Counted from the first letter of the stretch, positions 36,388-44,384 are shown. The stretch: DNA of 64,000 bases from Caloranaerobacter sp. TR13 (GCF_001316435.1 NZ_JXLL01000001.1:62001-126000); one strand, 5' to 3'. A program made the numbers and translations. Notes: a model not told the origin generated them from the sequence alone.

Positions 36388-37518
36388 GTGAAAATATTAG
36401 TCGCACCTGATTCATTTAAAGGAAGTCTTACAGCACTAGAAGTTGCAAAATATATGGAGAAGGGAATATTAGAAGTTTTGCCTAATGCACAAGTAATTAA
36501 AGTACCTATGGCAGATGGTGGGGAAGGCACTGTAAGAGCTTTAGTAGATGCAAATAAAGGTGAAATTGTTTATAAAAAAGTAACTGGTCCACTAGGAACT
36601 CCTGTAAATGCTTTTTTTGGTATTTTAGGTGATAGGAAAAGGGCAGTAATTGAAATGGCAGCTGCTTCAGGGTTGCCGTTAGTACCAAAAGATAAGGCTA
36701 ATCCGATGATAACTACTACTTATGGAACCGGTGAGTTAATAAAATATGCATTGGATTTTGGAGTGGAAGAATTGATTATTGGTATAGGTGGTAGTGCAAC
36801 TAATGATGCTGGTGTTGGAATGGCACAAGCTTTAGGAATACGATTTTTAGATGAAAATGGTGAAGAAATAGGATTTGGTGGAAAGGAGTTAATTAGAATA
36901 AAGGAAATAGATATTAGTGGTTTAGATAAAAGAATACTGAAAACTAAGATTAAAGTAGCTTGTGATGTGACAAATCCTTTATATGGTCCAAATGGGGCAG
37001 CTTTCATTTATGCTCCACAAAAAGGAGCTAATGAAGAAATAGTTGAATTATTGGATAGAAACCTAAAACATTTTGCAGAGGTTGTTAAAAATCAGTTAGG
37101 AATAGATGTTCAGAATATACCTGGGGCAGGTGCTGCTGGAGGACTAGGTGCTGGAATTGTTGCATTTTTAGGCGGAAGACTATTACCAGGAATTAAAATT
37201 GTGCTTGAAGCAAATAATTTTGCAGAAAAACTAAGTGGAGTAAAATTAGTTATAACTGGTGAAGGCAAAATAGATGGGCAAACAGTAAATGGCAAGACAC
37301 CAATAGGAGTTGCAAAGGAAGCAAAAAAATTAGGTATACCGGTAATAGCTATCGCAGGTACTGTTGAACATGATGCAAATTTAGTGTTAAAGGAGGGGAT
37401 AGATGCAGTTTTTAGTATTATTCAAAAACCAACAACTTTAGAAAATGCAATTGAATGTACTTCTGAGTGGATAAAAAATACAACAAGTCAAATAGTTAAA
37501 GTTTTTGTAATGAAGTAA
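36388..37518 (+). CDS. Glycerate kinase (GarK/GlxK type)
   Basis: This 376-residue kinase phosphorylates D-glycerate to 2-phosphoglycerate. Landmarks are ILVAPDSFKGSLTA at the N terminus, MADGGEGTVRALV, GIGGSATNDAGVGMAQALG and VITGEGKIDGQTVNGKTP. The GTG at 36388 is chosen because AAGGAG (36373-36378) is nine bases upstream; the in-frame TTG at 36379 directly abuts that site. It forms a pair with the GntP permease. Confidence 0.93.
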   Translation: MKILVAPDSFKGSLTALEVAKYMEKGILEVLPNAQVIKVPMADGGEGTVRALVDANKGEIVYKKVTGPLGTPVNAFFGILGDRKRAVIEMAAASGLPLVPKDKANPMITTTYGTGELIKYALDFGVEELIIGIGGSATNDAGVGMAQALGIRFLDENGEEIGFGGKELIRIKEIDISGLDKRILKTKIKVACDVTNPLYGPNGAAFIYAPQKGANEEIVELLDRNLKHFAEVVKNQLGIDVQNIPGAGAAGGLGAGIVAFLGGRLLPGIKIVLEANNFAEKLSGVKLVITGEGKIDGQTVNGKTPIGVAKEAKKLGIPVIAIAGTVEHDANLVLKEGIDAVFSIIQKPTTLENAIECTSEWIKNTTSQIVKVFVMK

Positions 37519-37548
37519 AACTAATTTTATATTAAAGGGGGAGGAGTT

Positions 37549-38883
37549 ATGTTAACTGGACCTATATTATTAGTAGTACTTTTGCTTTCAATATTATTTA
37601 TTATTTTCATGACTGCCAAAATAAAATTGCATCCTTTTTTAGTTCTTCTATTAGCAGCTTTTGGTGTTGGTTTGTTTTCAGGAATGCCTCTTTTAGATGT
37701 GGTTAAAACAGTTACAAATGGGTTTGGGGGGATACTAAGATATATAGGAATTGTAATTATATCAGGTACTATTATTGGTACAATTCTTGAAAAGTCTAAA
37801 GGTACATTAACTCTTGCTAATACAGTTTTAAAATTAGTGGGAAAGGCAAAAGCTGCTTTAGCAATGTCTTTAACAGGTGCTATAGTTTCAATTCCAGTAT
37901 TTTGTGATAGTGGCTTTGTAATTCTTTCTTCATTAAATAAGTCTATGGCTAAAAAATCAAAAATTTCAATGGCAACTATGGCTGTTGCTTTATCTACAGG
38001 TTTATATGCAACACATACTTTAGTACCACCTACACCAGGGCCAATTGCAGCTGCAGGTACAATTGGTGCGGATTTAGGTATGGTAATATTACTTGGGTTA
38101 ATAACTTCTATACCAGCAATAATAGTCGGTTATATTTGGTCAATTAAATTTTGTTCACGTTATTGGATAGAACCTGATATAGAAATCGATGTGAATACAG
38201 AAGAAAAGCTGTTACCAAAAACATTTGAAGCTTTTTCTCCTATTTTAATACCAATTATTTTGATAACATTAAAATCAATAGCTGATTTCCCTAGTGCTAT
38301 ATTTGGAAATGGAAGCCTAAAGACAATATTAGATTTCATAGGAGATCCTACAGTAGCTTTACTAATTGGTGTATTTATATCATTTAAACTATTACCTAGT
38401 TGGGATGAAAAATATATTAACGGTTGGGTTGGAGAAGGCTTAAAAAATGCAGCTACTATAATTATGATTACAGGAGCAGGTGGAGCATTTGGTGCTATAT
38501 TAAAAGCTACTCCAATAGGAGAATACTTAGGTCAAACATTATCAAATTTTAATCTTGGCATATTTTTACCTTTTATTATTGCAGCAGCATTAAAAACAGC
38601 ACAAGGTTCATCTACAGTTGCATTAATTACAACTTCTGCTATTATAGCTCCATTGCTACCTTCATTAGGTCTAGATGGTGCTATTGCAAAAGCTTTAGTT
38701 GTTATGGCTACAGGTGCTGGAGCAATGACTTTCTCACATGCAAATGATAGTTATTTTTGGGTAGTAAGCCAATTTTCAAATCTAGACACAACAACAGCAT
38801 ATAAAACACATTCAATGGGTACGTTACTTCAAGGTATAGTAACTATGATTTTCATTAGTATATTAACTATAATTCTTGTATAA
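37549..38883 (+). CDS. GntP family gluconate/glycerate:H+ symporter
   Basis: This 444-residue integral membrane protein has about 12 helices. GntP landmarks include VFCDSGFVILSSLNKSMA, THTLVPPTPGPIAAA and MTFSHANDSYFWVVSQF. By context with glycerate kinase and a CdaR-like regulator, it probably imports glycerate (or a related sugar acid). RBS GGGGGAGG. Confidence 0.9.
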   Translation: MLTGPILLVVLLLSILFIIFMTAKIKLHPFLVLLLAAFGVGLFSGMPLLDVVKTVTNGFGGILRYIGIVIISGTIIGTILEKSKGTLTLANTVLKLVGKAKAALAMSLTGAIVSIPVFCDSGFVILSSLNKSMAKKSKISMATMAVALSTGLYATHTLVPPTPGPIAAAGTIGADLGMVILLGLITSIPAIIVGYIWSIKFCSRYWIEPDIEIDVNTEEKLLPKTFEAFSPILIPIILITLKSIADFPSAIFGNGSLKTILDFIGDPTVALLIGVFISFKLLPSWDEKYINGWVGEGLKNAATIIMITGAGGAFGAILKATPIGEYLGQTLSNFNLGIFLPFIIAAALKTAQGSSTVALITTSAIIAPLLPSLGLDGAIAKALVVMATGAGAMTFSHANDSYFWVVSQFSNLDTTTAYKTHSMGTLLQGIVTMIFISILTIILV

Positions 38884-38884
38884 A

Positions 38885-38935
38885 ATATATTAAAACAAGG
38901 TGGGACTAATAAAGTTCCACCTTGTTTTAATATAT
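38885..38935 (+). terminator. Strong hairpin terminator after gntP
   Basis: A long stem centred near 38910, ATATATTAAAACAAGGTGG pairing with CCACCTTGTTTTAATATAT, ends the glycerate unit. Confidence 0.85.
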
Positions 38936-38948
38936 CAATAATTTTAGG

Positions 38949-38977
38949 TTGACAAAATGATAAGAATTTGATAGAAT
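38949..38977 (+). promoter_or_regulatory. Promoter of the rplU operon
   Basis: TTGACA (38949-38954) and TAGAAT (38972-38977) with a 17 bp spacer. Confidence 0.85.
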
Positions 38978-38984
38978 TTGTACT

Positions 38985-39045
38985 TGTAGGTAGCCGCACA
39001 ATGCAGGTTTAAAAACTTAGTACCTAGCATTGGCGAGACAGGATA
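38985..39045 (+). ncRNA. Ribosomal protein L21 leader
   Basis: The leader between promoter and rplU resembles the L21 leader of Firmicutes. AATGCAGGT (39000-39008) pairs with ACCT-A-GCATT (39022-39031, one bulged A), flanked by conserved-looking GGTAGCCGCAC and GGCGAGACAGG. TAGGTA (38987-38992) could compete by pairing with TACCTA (39021-39026). Such leaders are expected to mediate autogenous control. Confidence 0.75.
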
Positions 39046-39061
39046 GAGGAGGTGTGAAGGA

Positions 39062-39373
39062 ATGTATGCTGTAATTGAAACTGGCGGTAAACAGTACAGA
39101 GTTCAAGAAGGAGATACTCTTTTTGTTGAAAAGGTAGCTGGAAACGAAGGAGAAGTTGTTAAGTTCGATAAGGTTTTATTAGTTTCAAATGGTGAAGATG
39201 TAAAAATAGGAAAGCCTTTCGTTGAAGGAGCTACAGTAGATGCGAAAATAGTAGAACATGGAAAAGCTAAAAAAATAATAGTATTTAAGTATAAGGCTAA
39301 GAAAGACTACAGAAGAAAGCAAGGGCATCGCCAGCCATACACTAAAGTTGTGATTGAAAAGATTAATGGATAG
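39062..39373 (+). CDS. rplU: 50S ribosomal protein L21
   Basis: This 103-residue protein starts [20 protein letters not shown] and ends [22 protein letters not shown], both diagnostic of L21, an rRNA-binding large-subunit protein. The RBS GGAGGTG precedes the ATG. First gene of the L21-Prp-L27 operon. Confidence 0.98.
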   Translation: MYAVIETGGKQYRVQEGDTLFVEKVAGNEGEVVKFDKVLLVSNGEDVKIGKPFVEGATVDAKIVEHGKAKKIIVFKYKAKKDYRRKQGHRQPYTKVVIEKING

Positions 39374-39381
39374 TGTTAATT

Positions 39382-39729
39382 ATGACAAGAGTGACTGTTT
39401 ATAAAGACAAAAGAGGAAGTATAATGGGATATAAAGTAGATGGTCACGCAGGTTATGATGAGTATGGTAGAGATATAGTATGTGCAGCAATATCTGTATT
39501 ATCACAGACAGCACTTATTGCATTGAATGAGGTTTGTGATATAGATAGAAACGATATTAAATATTGTATAGATGAAGATAAAGGTCATTTAAGCGTGACT
39601 ATACCTAATAATTTAACAAAAGAGAAAAGATTGAAGGCAGACATAGTATTTGAGACTATGATAGTTGGAATAAAAGGATTATTAGAAGAATATCCTGATT
39701 ACTTAACTCTCGAATATGGGGAGGTGTAA
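39382..39729 (+). CDS. prp: Ribosomal-processing cysteine protease Prp
   Basis: This 115-residue protease removes the N-terminal extension of L27 in Firmicutes. The catalytic His is in [19 protein letters not shown] and the catalytic Cys follows in the same segment (IVCAA). It lies between rplU and rpmA, as in Bacillus (ysxB). The gene begins within 10 bp of the rplU stop; an in-frame GTG at 39373 is less likely. Confidence 0.93.
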   Translation: MTRVTVYKDKRGSIMGYKVDGHAGYDEYGRDIVCAAISVLSQTALIALNEVCDIDRNDIKYCIDEDKGHLSVTIPNNLTKEKRLKADIVFETMIVGIKGLLEEYPDYLTLEYGEV

Positions 39730-39731
39730 AG

Positions 39732-40028
39732 ATGATGTTAAAGATGAACCTACAGTTATTCGCTCATAAAAAAGGAGTAGGTAGCTCTAAAAACGGTCGT
39801 GATAGTGAATCAAAAAGATTGGGCGTAAAAAGAGCTGATGGTCAATTTGTTCTAGCTGGTAATATATTAGTTAGACAAAGAGGAACTAAGATTCATCCAG
39901 GTAATAACGTAGGAAGAGGCGGAGACGATACTTTATTTGCTTTAGTTGATGGTATAGTTAAATTCGAAAGAAAAGGCAAGAATAAGAAACAAGTGAGTGT
40001 TTATCCAAAAGAAGCTTTAGCAAGATAA
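39732..40028 (+). CDS. rpmA: 50S ribosomal protein L27 with cleavable N-terminal extension
   Basis: This 98-residue protein contains the conserved [20 protein letters not shown]. It is preceded by the extension MNLQLFA, which Prp cleaves in Firmicutes so that the mature N terminus can reach the peptidyl-transferase centre. GAGGTG precedes two consecutive ATGs (39732, 39735). Confidence 0.97.
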   Translation: MMLKMNLQLFAHKKGVGSSKNGRDSESKRLGVKRADGQFVLAGNILVRQRGTKIHPGNNVGRGGDDTLFALVDGIVKFERKGKNKKQVSVYPKEALAR

Positions 40029-40053
40029 CCTACCGAAATCGGTAGGTTTTTTT
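40027..40053 (+). terminator. Terminator after rpmA
   Basis: AACCTACCGA/TCGGTAGGTT with a two-base loop and a T run. Confidence 0.93.
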
Positions 40054-40081
40054 GTCACGAAATAACTCTTTATGATAAAAT
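40052..40081 (+). promoter_or_regulatory. Candidate promoter of the Spo0B-like gene
   Basis: TTGTCA (40052-40057) and TAAAAT (40076-40081) with an 18 bp spacer and TG at 40073-40074. It overlaps the T tract of the preceding terminator. Confidence 0.5.
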
Positions 40082-40124
40082 AACTACAGTGGTAAAGTCA
40101 CAAGGGGGAGGGTGTCTTTTAAAA

Positions 40125-40883
40125 TTGATTAATAAATTTAGAGGTAATAAGGGGTTAATTTTTAATATATTGAGTTTATTAGTATTATTTATATACTTTA
40201 GTCTAACTTTGACAAATCATAATGTTAATAAAACTACTCAAATTCTAATTCTACTTTTTCTTTTTGTATTTGAGATACTGTCGATATATGAATTAAGTAA
40301 ATCTAGGTCTTGTATTGGTAAAGAGAAATGTAAAAATATATTAAAAATTCAAGGAGAATTTACGAGAAAATTAAAAAACTTGAATAGAGAGCAACGACAT
40401 GATTGGATGAATGTTTTGCAAGTTATATATGGATATTTGCAATTAGGCAAATATGATATGGCAATTAAAAAGATAAATGATTTATCAAAAATAGCATTAA
40501 GTATCAGTAAAGTGTATAAATTAACAATAACATCGATTTGTTTACTATTAGAAAGAAAAATTAAAGAGGCGTATAATAATGGAATAATATTTGTATTTAA
40601 TGTAAATAATTTTAGTCAAGTTTCTTACCGTAAAGTAGATAATTTAAGAAATATAACTAAAAGTTTAGAATATGTTATAGATAAAATTTTAGAATGCAAT
40701 AAATATGATTATAGAGAAATAAATATAGAGATTTCAGAGTATATAGACAAACTTGAAGTTATTATAAAAGGTAAGTTTGATTTAGAAAATAAAAATGAGT
40801 TTTTGCATAATGTTGATATTAGTGACGATTGCATTAAGTACAGGATTGATTTAGTTGGTATAACTGAACTAACTTCTACATAG
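40125..40883 (+). CDS. Membrane-anchored Spo0B-like sensor-kinase-type protein
   Basis: This protein of about 252 residues has two N-terminal hydrophobic helices. A Spo0B-type helical domain follows, with the putative phospho-accepting His in QRHDWMNVLQVIYGYLQLGKYDMA, and then a degenerate ATPase-like C terminus. In Bacillus, Spo0B passes phosphate from Spo0F to Spo0A and is encoded between rpmA and obg, exactly this position; Bacillus Spo0B has no membrane helices. The TTG at 40125 lies 13 bases behind GGAGG (40107-40111); a GTG at 40089 lacks an RBS, so the start is uncertain. Confidence 0.75.
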   Translation: MINKFRGNKGLIFNILSLLVLFIYFSLTLTNHNVNKTTQILILLFLFVFEILSIYELSKSRSCIGKEKCKNILKIQGEFTRKLKNLNREQRHDWMNVLQVIYGYLQLGKYDMAIKKINDLSKIALSISKVYKLTITSICLLLERKIKEAYNNGIIFVFNVNNFSQVSYRKVDNLRNITKSLEYVIDKILECNKYDYREINIEISEYIDKLEVIIKGKFDLENKNEFLHNVDISDDCIKYRIDLVGITELTST

Positions 40884-40942
40884 ATTTAATTATATCTTGG
40901 TTAAGATAAATTCATATAGATTTGTTTATAATATAAATATAG

Positions 40943-40970
40943 TTGACACATTTAATTGAATTGGTATAAT
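40943..40970 (+). promoter_or_regulatory. Promoter of obgE
   Basis: TTGACA (40943-40948) and TATAAT (40965-40970) with 16 bp spacing and an extended -10 TG at 40962-40964. Confidence 0.8.
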
Positions 40971-41003
40971 GAAATTATTAATATTTAAGTAAGGATGATG
41001 ATT

Positions 41004-42284
41004 ATGTTTGTGGATGTTGCAAAAATCTTTGTAAAAGGTGGGAATGGAGGACACGGAGCAGTTGCATTTAGAAGAGAAAAATATGAGCCATCTGGAGGAC
41101 CAGCAGGTGGAGATGGTGGAGATGGCGGAAATGTTATTTTAGAAGTCGATGAAGGAATAAGGACATTAATGGATTTTAGATATAGACGTCACTATAGGGC
41201 CGAAAATGGCGAAAATGGAAAATCTAAGAAGCAATATGGTAAAAAAGGTAAAGATTTAATTTTAAAAGTTCCACCAGGAACTATAGTAAAAGATATAGAA
41301 ACTGGTGTAGTTATAGCAGACCTTACTAAAAATGGAGAAAGGTTCATTGTTGCAAGAGGAGGACGTGGTGGTAGAGGTAATGCTAAGTTTGCTACATCTA
41401 CAAGACAGGCCCCTCGTTTTGCAGAAGCAGGCGAAAAGGGAGAAGAAAGATGGATAACATTAGAACTAAAACTTTTAGCAGATGTAGGACTAGTAGGATT
41501 CCCTAATGTAGGTAAATCTACGTTGTTATCCACTTTAACAGATGCTAGACCTAAAATCGCAAACTATCATTTTACAACATTGACGCCAAATTTGGGTGTT
41601 GTTAGAATTTCAGATGATAATAGTTTTGTTATAGCAGATATTCCAGGTTTAATTGAAGGAGCACATGCAGGTGTAGGTCTAGGACATGAGTTTTTAAGAC
41701 ATGTTGAGAGAACAAGACTATTAGTTCATTTAATAGATGCATCTGGTTTAGAAGGAAGAGATCCAATTGACGATTTCTATAAAATTAATGAGGAATTAAA
41801 GAAATATAGCCCTAAACTTGCAGATAAGCCTCAAATTGTTGTAGCTAATAAAATGGATTTGCCCCAGGCAAGAGAAAATTTTTCTAGGATCAAAGAAGAA
41901 ATGGATAAACTTAGGCTTGAATTAATTCCAATCTCTGCTGCTACTTCAAAGGGATTAGACGAGCTCAAATATGCAATATGGAATAAACTTAAGGAAATTG
42001 GAGACCCAGAACCGATAGTTGAAGTTGTAGAAGATATTAATTTTTATGAATTTAATAAAAATAAAAATAAAGTTATTGTAAAGAAAGAGGGAGATAAATA
42101 TATAGTAGAAGGTGATCCAATAGAGAAACTAATTAATTCAACTAATTTTGATGATTTAGATTCATTAAGGCATTTCCAAAAAGTTATGAGAAAGCGGGGA
42201 ATCGTTGATGAATTGAAGAAGTTAGGAATAAAAGATGGAGAGATAGTTAGTATATGTGGTTACGAATTTGAATTTTTTGATTAA
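41004..42284 (+). CDS. obgE: GTPase Obg
   Basis: This 426-residue ribosome-associated GTPase has an N-terminal glycine-rich Obg fold (GGNGGHGAVAFRREK, GGRGGRGN). The G domain carries GFPNVGKST, DIPGLIEGA, NKMD and SAATSKG. A C-terminal OCT domain (VEGDPIEKLINSTNF to the end) follows. It acts in 50S assembly and growth control and, in Bacillus, in sporulation and stress signalling. The ATG at 41004 follows AAGGATG; two upstream ATGs sit inside that region. Confidence 0.97.
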   Translation: MFVDVAKIFVKGGNGGHGAVAFRREKYEPSGGPAGGDGGDGGNVILEVDEGIRTLMDFRYRRHYRAENGENGKSKKQYGKKGKDLILKVPPGTIVKDIETGVVIADLTKNGERFIVARGGRGGRGNAKFATSTRQAPRFAEAGEKGEERWITLELKLLADVGLVGFPNVGKSTLLSTLTDARPKIANYHFTTLTPNLGVVRISDDNSFVIADIPGLIEGAHAGVGLGHEFLRHVERTRLLVHLIDASGLEGRDPIDDFYKINEELKKYSPKLADKPQIVVANKMDLPQARENFSRIKEEMDKLRLELIPISAATSKGLDELKYAIWNKLKEIGDPEPIVEVVEDINFYEFNKNKNKVIVKKEGDKYIVEGDPIEKLINSTNFDDLDSLRHFQKVMRKRGIVDELKKLGIKDGEIVSICGYEFEFFD

Positions 42285-42308
42285 AGAGATGGAGGGGCAA
42301 TAGAATAA

Positions 42309-42491
42309 ATGGAGTGTTTTAACTGTGGAAATTGTAATTTAAACGAATCAACATATTATTGTATAGCAAAAGGAGAAATAGTAATAAATTCTAATTACAA
42401 ACCACAAGAGAAAATTAGAAGTGGCTGGAAAAAAGGTAACAAAGATTATGAAATTCATAGAAGAAAGTCAAAGAAGGAAATAGAAGTATAA
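42309..42491 (+). CDS. Small cysteine-containing hypothetical protein
   Basis: This 60-residue protein is not recognised. It has an N-terminal Cys cluster (CFNCGNC at residues 3-9, then C18) suggestive of metal binding, followed by a basic C-terminal half (WKKGNKDYEIHRRKSKK). It has GGAGGGG at 42291-42297 before the ATG and sits between obgE and yhbY with short gaps, so it is probably in their operon. Confidence 0.7.
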   Translation: MECFNCGNCNLNESTYYCIAKGEIVINSNYKPQEKIRSGWKKGNKDYEIHRRKSKKEIEV

Positions 42492-42502
42492 GGAGTGGTT
42501 TG

Positions 42503-42793
42503 GTGCTTACAGGCAAACAAAGGAGTTATTTAAAAAGTATAGCTAATGGTTTAGATCCAATTATTCAGATAGGAAAAAATGGTATATCTGAAAATTTAAT
42601 AAAACAAATAGATGATGCTTTAGAAGCTAGAGAGATTATTAAAGTTAAAATATTAAATAATAGTTTATTAGAAACAAAAGAGACAGCTAATGAAATTGCA
42701 AAATTAACTAATTCAGAATTTGTACAGAGTATAGGAAATAAGTTTGTTTTATATAGAGAATCTAAAGAAAGTAAAAAAATAGAGCTTCCATAA
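42503..42793 (+). CDS. yhbY: YhbY family RNA-binding protein (CRM domain)
   Basis: This 96-residue protein matches the CRM domain: LTGKQRSYLKSIANGLDPIIQIGKNGISENLIKQI, with the GxxG-like loop GKNG. It is associated with pre-50S ribosome particles. The GTG at 42503 follows AAGGAG (42490-42495) at good spacing; the in-frame TTG at 42500 is too close. Confidence 0.9.
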   Translation: MLTGKQRSYLKSIANGLDPIIQIGKNGISENLIKQIDDALEAREIIKVKILNNSLLETKETANEIAKLTNSEFVQSIGNKFVLYRESKESKKIELP

Positions 42794-42804
42794 TATGAAT
42801 AAAT

Positions 42805-42851
42805 ATATATAACCCTGGATAAAATATTGAAAAAACGGGAGGGTTATATAT
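42805..42851 (+). promoter_or_regulatory. Inverted repeat that would hide the RBS and start codon of the 58-aa gene
   Basis: ATATATAACCCT (42805-42816) is a perfect 12-bp inverted copy of AGGGTTATATAT (42840-42851). The right arm contains most of the GGGAGGG ribosome binding site and the first two bases of the ATG. If both arms are in the mRNA, the fold would block translation. Confidence 0.55.
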
Positions 42852-43026
42852 GGATAATAGAATGGATAAGAATAATTACGTAAAGAAAAGCACTGTTGCT
42901 GATAATGCAATAAAGGAAGCTCAAAACATTACAGGTGTTGTTGTAGGTGAGTTTCCAAACATACCTGGATTAATAAGCAAAAATATAACAAACATGAATG
43001 ATAGTAGAAAAGGGAGATTGGAATAA
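42850..43026 (+). CDS. Hypothetical 58-residue protein
   Basis: This short gene has GGGAGGG at 42837-42843 before the ATG and a terminator overlapping its end. The peptide is polar with a central segment (NITGVVVGEFPNIPGLISKNITN). No known family is recognised. The good RBS and dedicated terminator are the main support. It opens a small accessory stretch between yhbY and nadD. Confidence 0.6.
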   Translation: MDNRMDKNNYVKKSTVADNAIKEAQNITGVVVGEFPNIPGLISKNITNMNDSRKGRLE

Positions 43027-43049
43027 TAGGCCAATCTCTTTGCTTTTTT
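43012..43049 (+). terminator. Terminator at the end of the 58-aa gene
   Basis: GGGAGATTGG (43012-43021) pairs with CCAATCTCTT (43031-43040, including two G-T pairs), followed by a T tract. Confidence 0.8.
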
Positions 43050-43067
43050 TGTGAAAGGGGTGATACT

Positions 43068-43268
43068 ATGGAAAAAAGAAATTTAAAACAATTAGAAAGA
43101 TTATTTGATAGTGGCTTTAAGTGTATAAAATATGAAAATGGGGAAAATGGTGAATTTAAAGCATATTTGAAAAATTTTGAAACTGAAAAGATAGATACAA
43201 TAGTTTCTAGCGATGAAAATGAAATAACTAAGATGAAAGAGTTAATTGATGAAAATAGCTTGTATTAA
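43068..43268 (+). CDS. Hypothetical 66-residue protein
   Basis: This charged protein of 66 residues is of no recognised family. Segments LKQLERLFDSGFKCIKY and NEITKMKELIDEN look helical. It has GAAAGGGGTG upstream of the ATG and a strong terminator directly behind, so it is probably expressed. Being between two terminators, it either uses read-through or an unseen promoter at 43040-43060. Confidence 0.65.
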   Translation: MEKRNLKQLERLFDSGFKCIKYENGENGEFKAYLKNFETEKIDTIVSSDENEITKMKELIDENSLY

Positions 43269-43298
43269 AAGGTACCTTTAATATGGTACCTTTTTTTT
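43267..43298 (+). terminator. Terminator after the 66-aa gene
   Basis: AAAAGGTACC/GGTACCTTTT with an 8-nt loop and a T run. Confidence 0.92.
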
Positions 43299-43302
43299 AT
43301 AT

Positions 43303-43331
43303 TTGAATAAGATATATTGAGAAGATATAAT
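43303..43331 (+). promoter_or_regulatory. Promoter of the amidase-holin cassette
   Basis: TTGAAT (43303-43308) and TATAAT (43326-43331) with a 17 bp spacer. Confidence 0.75.
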
Positions 43332-43353
43332 AAAAAATTTGAAAGGTGATGGT

Positions 43354-44055
43354 ATGAGGAGATTTAAACAATATACTATAGAGCAAATTGAAATGTTTTT
43401 AGATAAATATGAATTCAAAAGACAAATTTATGAAATACATTTTCATCATACATGGAAACCAACTAAGGAAGATTATGTACAAGCTGAAGATAAAGAAAAG
43501 ATTATTCTAGGCATGTGGAGATATCATACCGAGGTAAGAAGATTTATTGATATAGCTCAACATTTCACTGTAGCACCAGATGGAACAATATGGGATGGAA
43601 GGGATTTAGAGAAAAGTCCTGCATCAATATATGGCAGAAATAATGGTGCAATTTCTATTGAACATATCGGTAATTTTGATGAAGAGAAATTAGAAGGCAT
43701 ACAGTTAGAAGCAAGTGTTAGACTAATAGCTGCAATAATTCAAAATATAAAAAATAAACAGGATAGAGTGCCGACTTTGGTATTTCATAGAGAATATAGT
43801 GATAAAACATGTCCAGGCCTGCTTGTTGATAAGGGGGAAATATTGAAACTTGTTAATGAAAGATTGAAGTATAACATGCCATTTAAGGATGTAACTCCTG
43901 ATATGTGGTCATATGAATATATTAAAAGAGCAGCAGAGTTAGGTTTAATTAAAGGTGATGGTGAAGGGAATTTTAAACCTAAGGACTACTTGACTAGAGA
44001 ACAGGGTGTTGCATTAATTATGAGATTATATGATTTGTTGAAGGGGGAAGACTAA
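43354..44055 (+). CDS. N-acetylmuramoyl-L-alanine amidase (Amidase_2) with one SLH motif
   Basis: This 233-residue protein has an N-terminal Amidase_2/PGRP zinc amidase domain. It has a His in EIHFHHTW, the conserved region NNGAISIEHIGNFD, and a later His and Cys in FHREYSDKTCPG. It ends in a single SLH wall-binding motif (FKDVTPDMWSYEYIKRAAEL...LTREQGVALIMRLY). There is no signal peptide, as in endolysins that need a holin. The ATG at 43354 follows AAAGGTG; an in-frame TTG at 43339 overlaps it. It overlaps the next gene by one base. Confidence 0.88.
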   Translation: MRRFKQYTIEQIEMFLDKYEFKRQIYEIHFHHTWKPTKEDYVQAEDKEKIILGMWRYHTEVRRFIDIAQHFTVAPDGTIWDGRDLEKSPASIYGRNNGAISIEHIGNFDEEKLEGIQLEASVRLIAAIIQNIKNKQDRVPTLVFHREYSDKTCPGLLVDKGEILKLVNERLKYNMPFKDVTPDMWSYEYIKRAAELGLIKGDGEGNFKPKDYLTREQGVALIMRLYDLLKGED

Positions 44056-44369
44056 TGGAAACATTAATAATAATTGTAATCACGTTTATAGCTGGAATTG
44101 CAGTTGCTAAGTTAATACCTTATATAAAAGATTTTAAAGTTACTTCGGAAGAAAAGGCAAAAGTGCAAGAAATATTAATTGATACTGCTAAAAATATATT
44201 AGAAGTTGCTAATACAAAAGATAAAGAACAGCTTATATTGGCTATAACAAATATAACTTATAGAGAGCTTGAAAAAGAAAATATAAAAGGTTTTACTAAA
44301 AAAGATATCGAACTTATGGCTAGGATTATAGTAGATAAATTAGAAGCTTTATTTAAAACTAGGAATTGA
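44055..44369 (+). CDS. Phage-type holin, LL-H family
   Basis: This 104-residue protein has one N-terminal transmembrane helix (LIIIVITFIAGIAVAKLIPY), and its remainder is a charged helical domain ending in KDIELMARIIVDKLEALFK. This matches the LL-H holin layout. It directly follows and overlaps the amidase gene, giving a complete lysis pair without other phage genes nearby. Confidence 0.78.
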   Translation: METLIIIVITFIAGIAVAKLIPYIKDFKVTSEEKAKVQEILIDTAKNILEVANTKDKEQLILAITNITYRELEKENIKGFTKKDIELMARIIVDKLEALFKTRN

Positions 44370-44384
44370 TATTCCTAGTTTTGT
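44355..44384 (+). terminator. Terminator overlapping the holin stop codon
   Basis: AAAACTAGGAAT/ATTCCTAGTTTT with loop TGAT, followed by TTG TT. The stop TGA lies in the loop. Confidence 0.85.

Noticed and set aside
42850-44384. A prophage
   Set aside because: Only an amidase and a holin-like gene plus two small unknown genes are present; no integrase, structural, terminase or attachment sites are seen.
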